This document shows, one piece after another, positions 10,279 to 22,580 of a DNA stretch of 64,000 nucleotides. Source of the stretch: Aralia elata (Eukaryota > Streptophyta > Magnoliopsida > Apiales > Araliaceae); assembly GCA_034770075.1 (NCBI GenBank), contig CM068380.1, forward strand, positions 41,119,533 to 41,183,532. The letters are read 5' to 3'. The translations under genes and the position numbers were made by a program. Under the pieces are notes generated by a model. It was not told the DNA's origin. It searched no databases and saw only the letters and a list, made by a program, of their open reading frames with translations. Every line of letters starts with the position of its first letter. The first letter of the stretch is position 1.

Positions 10279-12224
10279 CAAGACATCATACATAAACATA
10301 TTTAGCATGATTCTAAACATAAACATCTTGATGATAACTTTTCTACCATAAAAATTAAAAGAAAAGCAAAGTTAGGGTTTCTATGGTTTTTAGAACTTTT
10401 ATACCTTTTCCTTTGTGCTATTCTTCTTCTTCCAAGATGGTTAGTGAACTTGGTAGCATGAGCACTCCCCCTCCTCTTCTTCCTCTTAAACCCACGGATT
10501 CTCTCTCCCTTTCTCTTCTTTTTATTATTTTCTCTCTCTTAGCCTTTTAGGATAAAGGAACTAAACTTTTGTTTTAGACAATATATATAGATATAAGTTG
10601 TATATCTATTCCTAATCTTCCAACATCTTCCATCTTCTCTCTCTATCTTATCTCTTTAGTTAGCTTGCAAATCTTGGATAATAATATGGTGGCCAAATAG
10701 ATTGGTGACACATGGCATGGAGTGGATAAGTAACTTTGACAAATAAAGCTTGGAAATGATTATCTCTCATTACAAATACTCCCTCCTTTCCATCCGTGTA
10801 ACCCCTCCCTTTTTGACCAATTCTTGATTTATTTTTCATGCCCAATTTGCTTAGTAAAATAACTAAAAAGCCCCTCCCAAGTTGGCTAAAGTTTGGGCTC
10901 CCATTTAATTCATTTGGGCTTTCCAATTTATTTGTTTGGCTATAGAATTAAATTAGGTCCAACACATTTAATATTATTCTACCCTAATTATTTAATTAGG
11001 GTTTCTAGTCCACTCATTTGTAATTTAAATCCTTACTCATGTACATTTAATATCTTAACCCAATTAGACTTACTTTAACTAGGTTATACACTTAATTAGT
11101 TGAGATATATAAAATAAATCTCTTAGGATTAATATTTATTTTAAATACTATTAGTCTCCCATGCAATAACCCTTAAGTTATTAAATTTTCATACCTAATA
11201 TATAATGATTAGGTTACAAGACTTTCTTTTATTTGTTTATATAAGAAACAAATATAAACAAACACTTAATATTCATATTCATTTACTCACATAATCACAC
11301 AAACTAACTGAGATAATAAAATAAATCTCTTAGATTAGGTCATTAGTTTATAATTAAAATATTAAAACCACTAAATAAAAATAACCATTTAGGTTATTTA
11401 ATTCTAATGCCTAATTTATAATATTAGGCTACCAAACTTTCTTTAATTCTCTTTCATTATTAGAATAATTAACTTACTAGAAAGTTTACACCAAATATGT
11501 CATTAATTGGACTTTCATTTAAAAATAGTTTGGGCCACTAGTATTCAAACATTATTAAACCATCACTTAAGCCACTAGTTTATTACATCTTTTGTTAAAC
11601 ATTCCAATTGGGCTAAGTTAGTAAGTTTACATATTAATTATCCAAGTCCATAATCAATTAAATGAGTAGGCTTGGTTATTTAACCAATTGGACTAGTTCA
11701 CTAGTATTTATTTACCATTTGGACTATTAATATAGCACTTAAGTTTCTAAGCTCCTCATATTTATAAATATGTTACATAACTTTCCTTTTCATTTCTTAG
11801 TCACTTAAATTAAATAAATTAACTAACTTATTTAATTCACATAACACATATTCACTTATTTTTCCATACACAATGGAAATTTATTAAATAATTAAGATAT
11901 TTCAATTAAAATAATATTCCCTCTTTATTAAAATAATTCAATGTTAGAATTTATTTTAATTTCTTTTATTAATGTATACACTATTTATGTATACTTAAAC
12001 TAACTATTTTAGCTTCGTAATATAAATTGTTTCATAACAATTTATTCATGCGCAATAAATAAATATATATATATATATATATACATATTACATATTTACA
12101 TTCCTTTCCTTGCACACATTCTCATACTTGCTTTAATATATAATAAAAATAATTTTATTATATATAAAAAAATTCATACATAAAATTTCTTATTTTAATA
12201 TATCAAAATTCTTGGGTTATTACA
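10279..12224 (-). repeat. Minus-strand gypsy LTR fragment interrupted by the element at 1-10278
   Basis: In the minus sense it starts TGTAATAACCCAAG at 12224 and runs left. Its first several hundred bases match the LTR starting at 46343 on +, including an (AT)n run. The CT-rich stretch at 10420-10640 is the complement of the GA-rich zone seen at 7545-7620. It stops at 10279 where the Tekay element is inserted; the rest would lie beyond the left window edge. It has no coding region. Confidence 0.75.
12063..12083. repeat. (AT)n microsatellite
   Basis: An AT dinucleotide run inside the minus LTR. The homologous run in the same LTR family is at 46482-46520 and is longer. Confidence 0.85.
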
Positions 12225-12552
12225 ATTATGAGATCAATCATCCTCTTCCTAAGAGCAAGCAACGTATGTACTAATCTATCCGGATTCACTAATCCCATTT
12301 TTAGTAATCCAACGATTAGAAACGATTTTAGTTTTAAGCTATCTACAATTTAGATCTCATTAGCATGATCATCATTATGATTCTAAAAGCATTGCTTAAA
12401 ACTATGGGTTTATCACATATAAAATAACAGCACCATGTAGATAAAGTAAAATGCCTTTAATAAATCAATTCTTTTATTAATAAATGAATGAGATTACAAA
12501 GTATATGCTACATCATATCAAATATGATTGGCTTTTGTGCATACTACTTTCA
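12225..12552 (-). repeat. Ty1/copia LTR fragment (328 bp)
   Basis: It matches 27122-27450, the sense-start end of the copia LTR, ending GCATACTACTTTCA at 12552. It is cut at 12224/12225 by the minus gypsy LTR. What follows (12553 on) is not copia internal sequence, so this is a solo or truncated LTR. Confidence 0.85.
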
Positions 12553-12690
12553 ATTTACTCTACGATTCTGCTCTTCGGATAACCTATATTAATCATAAGT
12601 CATCCCAATAATTATTCTTTGTTGAATCCACATAATAACTCTACATAGACCTAACTGTAAGACTCTCATCACAATACTTAGTTCATAAAA

Positions 12691-13048
12691 ATGTATGACA
12701 GTTGCTGGATGAGTTCTTTGCTGAAAAGCCAAATTGATGTAATGGGAGATAAATGCAGCAAATTGTCTGCAACTCCAAACAAGAAAGGAAAAAGAAAGAT
12801 AAATGACTGTGACATCGGAAATTCTGACCAAGGAAACTTTAAGAAAGTATTAAAGTGTGCAAAATTGCAATAGGAAACATGAAAGTGGATGCAGGAAAGG
12901 ACAGAATGTGTGTTATAATTGTGGACGAGAAGGACATGTCTCTTCTCATTGTCCCGAACCGAAGCAATGCGTATGTTTTGTATGTGGAATAGTAGGTCAC
13001 CAGGCAAAGATTTGCCCAGGATCTAAGAACGATGTAGGGAATAAATAG
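12691..13048 (+). pseudogene. gag: gag C-terminal relic with two zinc knuckles (Ty3/gypsy)
   Basis: The first frame (from 12691) holds a Lys-rich segment (NKKGKRKINDC...GNFKKV). A one-base slip near 12855 moves to a second frame with NCNRKHESGCRKGQNV, then two CCHC knuckles, CYNCGREGHVSSHC and CFVCGIVGHQAKIC, ending at a TAG after DVGNK (13048). This matches the gag C-terminus of the Tekay element (3060-3231) in layout and sequence. The capsid part is missing. It belongs to an old gypsy copy now interrupted at 13132 by the 13133-36563 insertion. The sequence at 12553-12690 shows nothing recognisable. Confidence 0.85.
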
Positions 13049-15069
13049 GATAAGTGCTTTAGGATTATGTATGATATGATGTGTGTGTAATGTACTACTC
13101 CCGACTTTTATCGTCATTAAGGGATAGTAAGTTATAAGAACCCGGATTTTTAGAAATTATTAAAATAAGAATTTAGTAAATAAAATTCTTACTATGTCAT
13201 GTGTCGGATTCAAATTGGAATATATATACGTTATATATATTTTTAATTCTTGTGACTTGGTAAGAAGAAGTCAATTTATGTAAAGTTCTAAGAGATAGCT
13301 AAGCTATTAAGGAAAGTAGGATTGAACTTGAAGTTTAATCGCTGAATTATGGAAGGAGGTAGTAATTAATTAAGTTGAAAATTATATTTTTGGATAATAT
13401 GATTTGAATATTAAAGCCTTGTGTGGCAGTAACGTGATAGAAGAGGTTAACTCACTTTTATACAATGGTGAATTAATATATGTGTTTTGCATAAGGAAAA
13501 CGAAACGTTTATGTTAATTAAAATTGGTATTATTTTTATATTACTTAGCATGGTAATATATTTAATATTCTGAATAATGTTAATAAATTATGTAAGTGTT
13601 GAGAAGAGAAGAAAATCAATATATCTATGAATAAATATTGGATAGGAATTTATACACAGCTAAATACACGGTTAAATGTGTAGATGGGAGAAATTATTTT
13701 AAGGCAATTATTTATTAAGATAAATTCTAGCCTTGAATTATTTTTTTTAGAATATTATATTATTTTATATGTACGGCTTTATATGAGGTAATGTGTATAA
13801 TTACGTAATATGGTAAATATATTAAGTCATATTTACTATATATAAATGAATCGATATAAATAATTTATAACAGGAGAAAATAAAGTTATTATTTATTTTC
13901 TATATGTAATATAAGGACATGTGCCTTACAGATAGTTCTTTCAATGAGACATAGATATTATAATGAATATAATATCTTGAGAAAATGAGCAAATTCTTTT
14001 ATTATGATTAACACCTTTATTTTCATATATAAAGTAAAAATGTAGCAGAAACATTATATCTGACTTCGTGTAGTTGCCAAGATTAATTAAAGGGTGTCAC
14101 TAATGAGTTAATTAAATTAGTGGACTAACCCTAAGGTTTAATATCAAAAGAGTTGATAAAGTTGTCTAGTAATTAAATATTCAAATTATTTGAATATAGT
14201 GGAGGAATTTAATTTGCATAGATTAATTTATATAATTAATGTGAGCAATATTAATATTAATATTAATATTTAATAGTCCATTTAGTAATTTAATATTAAC
14301 GGACTAGATTTATTATTTAATGTACTGATTCAATCTTTTATTTAATCACGTATTGGGGAATTAATGTATACTAGAGCAATTGGGTTTATATTTTATGGTT
14401 CATTTAATTACCTAATAGCATTAAGTTGGGACAAGAGTTATGGGACATATCCCATTTATTGTCAAACCATGGTCTGTAATAAGAGAGAGAAAAAGAAATC
14501 AGACATTAATGTGTACAGTGGAGTCACCTCCCTCAATTTCTTCAGTTGTTTGTAGCCATTGCCTAGCCTATTGCTTGTTCTGATGATGAACATGATGAAG
14601 GAGGGTGTGGGTTGATGTGATCCATGCCCAACTTTCTACCAAACCTCCATTACCCAGCATCTTCTTCTTCTTTCCACTGGTTAACCAAATTGGATAATTG
14701 CATTTCCCAGTTAATGGAATTGCTATAAATTGGAACCTTTGTCTTTACAATTCCAGTTGCTAAGCTCTTGTTAAAATCATATATATAGAGTGAGTATTAC
14801 TGAGAGTGAGAGTAATTTGCTATTAAGCATTTGAGGATTTTATTTTAGCATCAAGAAGGTACACTGTGTTCTTAATTTCTTGGTTATTAAACTCTAACGA
14901 AATCCATGATTCTAGCTAATTAATTGTTAAATGATCGTCATGTTGCTATATGAGTCTGTATGAATGCTTGGAACCAATGTGGTTACTCTAAGATGCTGTT
15001 GGAAGGATCAAGCCGTAACCATTTTCGGATTCTGCAGAAGCAGAGTCGATTCTGAGCATGTGCAAGAGT

Positions 15070-15083
15070 GGCGCGGTCGCGCC
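15070..15083 (+). repeat. GC-rich palindrome GGCGCG-GT-CGCGCC
   Basis: A perfect 6+2+6 inverted repeat in AT-rich LTR sequence. The 3' LTR copy has related palindromes at 24556-24573 and 24592-24608. Confidence 0.75.
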
Positions 15084-15882
15084 GTGCACCAGTCTTGATT
15101 TTTGGTGTTCTGATGTTGCAGAATGTTAGTTACTCTATTCATGCATGAAAATAGGGTTGCCATGTATCTAGAATCCCTGTAAATACCATGAGTTCTATAT
15201 ACATATTGCTCTAGGTATGAATTTTTCCAAAAAAAAGCTTGAACCTTGAAATAGCTTGACAAAATTTATGTCTTTTATATCTGACCATGTGAGCATGTGT
15301 GTATGGCTTAGATATGTGATCAAATGCCTATGAGTAATGATTTCAAATTGTCTTGCATGTACTAAGTTGCCTTGGTATGACTTAGTGTGTTTTTCCAAAG
15401 AAACATATAATTTAACGACGAATACCGTCAATCTCTGGGTGAGTTGTGTTCTGACCATGCAAGCATAAATGTTAGGACTCATTGAGCCTTTGGACATGAT
15501 TGACATGATCATTATTTAGCTAAACACGAATTTGTTGTATGCTAGCAAGTCTATGATGATAAGAATCCAAGTATAAGCTATGTGTTATGATGTACGTATG
15601 TTGATTTCGTACAAGCATGCATATTAAGTCTTGTGTAGCCTCATTATGTGGTATTATGACCATAGTAATGGCTTCCTTGTGAAGTAAACTTGATCGACTT
15701 AACGTATGGGAATTTCTGACTTAGAACTATATAACTTTCAAATGGATTAGAATGAGCATGTTAGGTTTCAAACTCAAGTTAATAACCTTGAGCATGTGTG
15801 TTTGATATATGTCAGTAACATGTATGCTAAGAATAAACTGGATTCCAACTGAATGAAATTTCATTCTTGGGCTATCCAGGGA

Positions 15883-15929
15883 GTGGCGCGGCTGCGCCAC
15901 TCCTAAGGCAAGAACTAGCGCGGCCGCGC
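15883..15929 (+). repeat. GC-rich palindrome pair
   Basis: GTGGCGC / GCGCCAC arms (15883-15900, 4-base loop) are followed by the perfect 12-bp palindrome GCGCGGCCGCGC (15918-15929). A decayed copy lies near 35382-35430. Confidence 0.75.
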
Positions 15930-16605
15930 AGGTCGCCAGTTTTGCCCTATTGTTTTAAATTTTAAACAGAGCCTTGTAGTATGTATGTATGTCTTAAGCT
16001 ATATTGCATGATTTAACTGGTATGTTAGGTGTTCAAGCTTGCGTTGATGCTTAGAATCGAGGTATTCTAGACTTGTTAACTCATTTAGCTAAGATGAGAA
16101 TTTATGAATATGGACTTAGTAATAATGGTTCCACCTACGTGACTATGTGTTAAGACTACGTGGTGCGTAACCTTTTGTAAGAGTAAACTCATGCTAGTTA
16201 TATTGTACTAACTAAGGAACCGACTTATTAATGTTAGGTCATTTCAACGCAATTTAAATTAAAGCTAGATTACTTGTAGCTGAGCAAACAGGCAAGTTTC
16301 CTAACTTCATTTAATGTTCATATTGCATGCTAGTTCCCGCAGTAAATGGTAAATTTCTTGTTATGAAATATATGATAATATATGTTGAGTATATATTAGC
16401 TAGTGAGATTTGTTGTTCTATCTGGATAAGTTAGGCATGTGAATGTTATAAAAGTTGTTATCATTCAGTTAATATGATACATATATGTATGAATTGCATA
16501 AGAGCATGTTGCATTTCAAATGTATAGTATGAAATATCTGAGGCATGTATAAATTATTGAACTTGTATGCCATGTGAATCATGAAATGTGAATGGTTAAA
16601 CTTGT

Positions 16606-16624
16606 TGGGCAACGTAGTTGCTCA
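16606..16624 (+). other. R/U5 hairpin TGGGCAA / TTGCTCA
   Basis: A seven-base stem (one G-T pair) with loop CGTAG. The paired copy in the 3' LTR is at 36109-36127. Confidence 0.65.
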
Positions 16625-17064
16625 CTCTTGCTTTAAACAAATATTTTCAGCTAAACCAGCGTGGACCGAAGAGTTCAGGATGGATCATGGAGAAAGAAGA
16701 ATTTTGATTTACTATTATTTTGCTTAGTTCTAATCCTTATTAGATGAATGTGATTATCATATAAGTAGTCAAGAATCTTTGTAAAGTGCGACTATCAAAT
16801 TTGGTTGAGAGTTCATGAAGATTTAAACACTATAAATCAATTCTAAGATTGTAAGATGATTATGTAAACCTTTTAAGTTATTTAAGATATGTAGCGAATT
16901 AAGGCTTTAGACCTTGAGTTACGCTGCAGAATACTCTGAAATAAACGATGTATGTTTATATTTATATTTTTCCGCGATTAGTTTATAGAATGTGTATAAA
17001 GATGATGTATCGTGACGCACCAGGTCCGTGGTTCGGGTGACCGGGATTTGGGGGCGTTACAGGT

Positions 17065-17075
17065 TGGTATCAGAG
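17065..17075 (+). other. Primer binding site (initiator tRNA-Met)
   Basis: TGGTATCAGAG lies three bases after the 5' LTR end (17061). Confidence 0.92.
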
Positions 17076-19311
17076 TTGTAGGTTATAAACCTTAGGTAGG
17101 GGTACCTTAAGCTATAACCGCAGGGATGAGGATAAGGAATAAACTCAAATAGAGTTTAATTGCTAAAAGATGAATTTTTGGAAATTCATTATTAAGCAAA
17201 GAAAAAGATAATTGAGATTCAAAGAAGAATCTTGAAAGGTTATAAAGATAAGAATCTGGAGTTACCTGACTCCACTAATAAAGATGAAAAGCCTGAATAA
17301 AATCATAATATACTATGATTAAAGGGAAAGATAAGAAGATCGTAAAACAAAACGATCATGAGATAGAAAAGAATCGTAATATAACACGATTATAAGAAGG
17401 ATCACGACGTGATTTGATTAAGACATGGAACGATAGATGATCAATCGAATGATTGAAAACTTTATAGCAGAATTATTGTACGAAAGTGGTACTATGAAAT
17501 TGTACTATGTAAACTCATGAAAGAGTGATTAATGTTGATATACGAATTAAATGAAATTTGTATTGAGTAAAAGGAAAGTTAGAATTATGTGGGATTTCAA
17601 TGAAGGACTCATGTTAGTGGCGGAGTTGTACAATTCCTTGTATGGGCGGGGAATTTGTGCTTGGTTTGACAACCACTTAGCTTCCTATACTGACAATTCA
17701 TTGTAATGTTGGTATCGCGTTATCACTATACGTATGACGAGAAGGTGATACTTTTCTCATATTTATATTTGATACTTAGAGAATATTAAGATTAGGTGCG
17801 AGTTCTTTAAACTCATACTTATGGTAAGTTCGTGACTCATAATCGTATGGTGGAACCCCTCAGCGAATGGATGATTTTGGTCTGACTAGGATAAGTTCCT
17901 AAACCCATATAATTGTGGTAAGTTCCTAAACTCATAATGTGTAGTATGTTTGATGAACTATACTGGAGTATAAAAAAGTTGTGTATGAAGAATTGAGAAT
18001 TTTTAGTATAGTAAGCTTTAAGGATGATAGAAATAAATAGAATTATTAAGCAATGGATCATTGTAGAAATATTGGAGTTAATGGAGGAAGCATAGGTATT
18101 CCAAATCTTCTAGCTATGCTAGATTTCGAAAATTTTGACATCAAGCTAAATTCGCACTAATGTGCCTTTAATAATAAAAATAAATAAAATTTTTGTTATC
18201 CTCAAAACAAGGTGACAAGGGTGTAGATGGACTTCGAGCCATTATCACATTGTTACCTATTGCGGCATGATAACACCAAAAAAAATGATTTTTCAATGGT
18301 TTTGAACTGTTTAAAGAAGAGTCTACGCTAATTGTTTCGGCTAAACAAAAATGATTTGAAATATCAGAATGTATTTTTATATATCATCAATGCATCATGG
18401 AACCTAGTGCAAAGATAATAAAATGATGGAGTTATCAATGCAAAATTACCTAGTGTTGGATGTGATCTAAGGATCGTCAGCCCACTATGGTATGATGTAG
18501 TATGACAAAGTCACAAAATGATGAAATCCTTAATGTACTACGAAGTGTTACGGTATTATGACGTCATAAAAGGATTATTTTTGGTTTTCTTTTAAACTAT
18601 GAAGAAGTCAATTAAGTTGACTAAACTATTTCGATCGAAGTCCGAGTTGTTGGAAGTCTAAGCTATTTGATTCGGCTAGACAGCTGTTGAAAGATAATTA
18701 TGGAATTCAAACGTTCTTGAGCATTTATGCCAAACCAGATTGCTCTGGCGCGGATTCAGATGGTGAAAAGCTAAGGCGAACAACCCTATAAAGGGGACAT
18801 GTTTTCGGAGACAATGGTTCCGAACGTAACGCATATAGTCATCACAAAATACTACGTTTATGGTACAACGTAGTGATACAATAGGTTGATCACCTAGTGT
18901 ATGCAGGAAGGGTGTTTTCAGTCTTTGTGATTGATAAGCACTCTGGTTTGTAGTGTGAAGAATATTGTTGAAGCATTATAAAACCTAGAGTAGATTTCAA
19001 GGTCTTGTGGCCTCTTAGCATAATTTGGAATCTATTAAATTCTTAAGTTATTCATACTACTTCTCAATTATTGAACAATTGTGGGAGACTCTTATTCTTC
19101 TGAAGGGAGAAAGGGGTAAGGAGAATATTCCTTAGAAAGAAGAAAGTGGTAGAAGGCAACATGTAATGATTAAGTTGGGCAAGTTATAATAATTCCAAGA
19201 AAGAAATGAAATTTCAAAAAGAGGAGGGATGAAGTTATTTAAAGAATATGTAATATTCAAAATAGTACCGAGGGGGGAAGGTTTCGGTGATTCCGAGGAC
19301 GGAATCCTTAT

Positions 19312-19324
19312 AAAGGGGAGATGA
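19312..19324 (+). other. Polypurine tract
   Basis: AAAGGGGAGATGA lies before the LTR start TGTAAGAACTCAG, preceded by the shared block TTCCGAGGACGGAATCC. Confidence 0.85.
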
Positions 19325-19815
19325 TGTAAGAACTCAGATTTTTAAAAATTATTAAAATAAGAATTTAGTAAATAAAATTCTTACTATGTCATGTGTCGGA
19401 TTCAAATTGGAACATATATGCGTTATATATATTTTGAATTCTTGTGGCTTCGTAAGAAGAAGTTAATTTATGTGAAGTTCTAAGAGATAGCTAAGCTATT
19501 AAGGAAAGTAGGATTGAACTTGAAGTTTAATCGTTGAATTATGGAATGAGGTAGTAATTAATTATGTTGAAAATTATATTTTTGGATAATATAATTTGAA
19601 TATTAAAGCCTTGTGTGGCAGTAACGTGATAAAAGAGGTTAACTCACTTTTATAAAACGGTGAATTAATATATGTGTTTTGCATAAGAAAAACGAAACGT
19701 TTATGTTAATTAAAATTGGTATTATTTTTATATTACTTAGCATGGTAATATATTTAATATTCTGAATAATGTTAATAAATTATGTAAGTGTTGAGATGAG
19801 AAGAAAATCAATATA

Positions 19816-21965
19816 TGTAACGACCCCAAAATTCATACAATTCCAACTCTCGACTTCGGTCGTTAACAAAACATCTATATTCTAACTTTACATCATTAAT
19901 CGATAATAAACTTAATAAAATGCGGAATAAATAAAAACTTTTCAGTTTTCTTTCTTTGCTTTCCCTGAATCATAACCTTTAATCATTTACATATTCTAGA
20001 ATCATATTTACTTAATGATTCGCTTCATCAGAGATATAATAAAAATAAAACTTCTTGATTCAATATCCTTTATACATCGGATAAAATTAAATTTATAACT
20101 CAATACAAATTTAACAACTCTACATCTATTACATTTAATACATTCTCAAATACATCATTCAAAACCTTAATCATGGTTCAAAAACATAATTTAAGCTAAA
20201 ACAATTAATCTGCATGCATTACATCTGAATCATGTCATTCAAGCAGCACTTAACTTTACCTTGTATCTTTAACCTGCAAAAATGGTTATTTGCAAAATCT
20301 AACAGTTTGCATGCATCACATAGCACATAGATAACATGCTCATTATTTAAATTATAAATATTTGGCTAAACATGTCATACATTATGATCAACACGTAACA
20401 ATTAGAGATTGGATACCATAACTCAATTAACATTCTCTATTCAACGAAAGTAGTCATATTTTGACTTTGTCGTTTCATACTTGCAACATATATAAAATAC
20501 ATCATATGATTAAAACAGTTAATCAATTAATTCACATAACAAATAGGAACTGAAAGACTTGTCTGGTTTGTAGATTATCAATTACCATAACCAGCTTATA
20601 TATATCTGCACTTCACATATCCTTTGATCCTTCTAGGTTTAGATACACAACTAGGAGCTTGATTATCCTCCTTCATCTTTGATTTCTCTCAAATCTCCTC
20701 TCAATTATCTCTCTTCCTCACCTCTGTTCTTTGGCTTACTAATACCTGATAAAAACTAACGTTACTCTTAGTGGGGAGTTACGTCAGTTAAGAAAGCCAA
20801 AGGCCACAAGGCCTTGTTTGGCATCAACTCAAAACTCCTTTTTCCCTTATTTTAATATTCCTTCTTACTATATGATACATTTGTCACACTTAAATTTAAT
20901 TAAATACAAATAACCCTTCTTATTAATAATTCAATTATTCCATACCAATAAAATTATAACAATTAATTTAGTCACACAAAAATATAATTTTTATTTAATA
21001 AATAATTTTGTTTAATGAAATCATCTTTCACTTAATAAATAATTTTATTTAATAAAATTATTCATCCTCTCATTTAATAAATTATCAACATCTTATCAAC
21101 ATCCATGCATAATAAAATACGCATCAAGTATAAAAATATTTATTATCACTTTACTTAATATTCTCATACAAATAAATTATCACACAATATTCTCAACAAA
21201 TATTTATTTTATTAAATAAACATCTCAAATAAAATATTTATTCTACTCAATAAATATTTTATCCATTTATGAAATTCACAATCGTAATACATTAACATGT
21301 AACATATTATCTTCTCGTTTTATCAAAACAAATATATATATTTACATTCATTCACTATTTCAATCAAGTGAATTATTCTCATTATTATGAAATATAATCC
21401 ATAACAATTTCTTTGCTAACAAGGCATAATAATTAAAATATATTATTTCACAATATAATTTCAACTTTCTAATATTCAGTAAATATCTTTTCGTAGCAAT
21501 TTCCTTCACTTCATTCAATAGTTTAATTAACTATTAAGCCTCTTTTCTCAAATACACGAACATGTAATTCTTTTCACATCAAATCACATATTTCACCGCA
21601 TATAACACATATATACACATACTAAAACTCAAAACGTTTCATAATAAGAATTTTATTTGCCAAATTCTTATTTAATAATTCTTTGAAAATCCGGGTTGTC
21701 ACATCCTTCCCTCCTTATAAGGATTCCGTCCTCGGAATCAACGAAACCTCCTTTTCTCGGTTTCCACAAAATCTCTTTCACAATCATCGTTGAATAACTT
21801 CAACACATTACCTCAGTGTAGGTTTATTTTATCACCTTCACTTAAACTTGAAACACTTCGAGTGTTATATATTCTTTAACCCTTTAACGCACTCATTGCA
21901 TATCATACTCGTTGTAATCATAGAACATCCTGATTTAGCATCGTATAAATACTTAGGATATCACA
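19816..21965 (-). mobile_element. Nested solo LTR (gypsy), TSD ATATA, with an internal polypurine tract
   Basis: It begins TGTAACGACCCC and ends ATATCACA on +, with ATATA at 19811-19815 and 21966-21970. The intact 5' LTR has ...AAAATCAATATATCTATG there, so the empty site confirms the target duplication. In the minus sense it holds 262 bases, then a polypurine tract (21704-21716 on +), then TGTGACAACCCGG, which is the LTR start of the related element at 36907-45600. So this LTR starts 262 bases further upstream than its relative. At 20275-20294 there is a TGCAAA/TTTGCA stem at the place of the usual hairpin. Confidence 0.85.
21704..21716 (-). other. Polypurine tract inside a solo LTR
   Basis: The minus sense is AAGGAGGGAAGGA followed by TGTGACAACCC. 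It is identical in form to the functional tract of the element at 36907-45600 (40948-40960) but lies within, not next to, this LTR. Confidence 0.75.
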
Positions 21966-22540
21966 ATATATCTATGAATAAATATTGGATAGGAATTTAT
22001 ACACGGCTAAATATGTAGATGGGAGAAATTATTTTAAGGCAATTATTTATTAAGATAAATTCTAGCCTTGAATTATTTTTTTTAGAATATTATATTATTT
22101 TATATGTACGGCTTTATACGAGGTAATGTGTATAATTACGTAATATGGTAAATATATTAAGTCATATTTACTATATGTAAATGAATTGATATAAATAATT
22201 TATAACATGAGAGAATAAAGTTATTATTTATTTTTTATATGTGATATAAGGACATGTGTCTTACAGATAGTTATTTCAATGAGACATAGATGTTATAATG
22301 AATATAATATCTTGAGAAAATGAGTAAATTCTTTTATTATGATTAACACCTTTATTTTCATATATAAAGTGAAAATGTAAGAGAAACATTATATGTTTTT
22401 TTTATGATGGAATACATATTTTATACATTAGTATGTACATTTTTGTGATTGGCCAAGAGGGTTAAATTTATAAAGCTAAATTATTTTACTAAATAACTTA
22501 GTAACCATGATTTTTATAATCAATAATGTGAATTTATATG

Positions 22541-22579
<39 letters not shown>

Positions 22580-22580
22580 A
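22541..22580. repeat. (TA)n-(TG)n microsatellite
   Basis: A compound dinucleotide run in the 3' LTR. Confidence 0.8.

Larger units (their letters stand above)
13133..17061 (+). repeat. 5' LTR of the non-autonomous element (3929 bp, internal deletion)
   Basis: It starts TATAAGAACCCGG (TG changed to TA) and ends GGGGGCGTTACA. Positions 13133-14062 match 19325-22390 (less the nested insertion) and 14063-17061 match about 23546 to 36563 (less the copia array). Relative to the 3' LTR about 1.16 kb is missing at 14062, with ATAT at both deletion edges. GC-rich palindromes are at 15070-15083 and 15883-15929; the R/U5 hairpin is at 16606-16624. Confidence 0.88.
17062..19324 (+). other. Non-coding interior of the non-autonomous element
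   Basis: It has no gag, RT or integrase motif and no frame above about 75 codons that I trust. It is homologous, in opposite orientation, to the interior of the element at 36907-45600: for example 17614-17694 (one copy of an 80-bp unit present three times at 42832-43070), 17700-17810, and 18480-18530 against 42100-42140. The shared non-coding interior suggests cis-acting sequence (packaging or dimerisation) rather than a protein. Confidence 0.7.
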
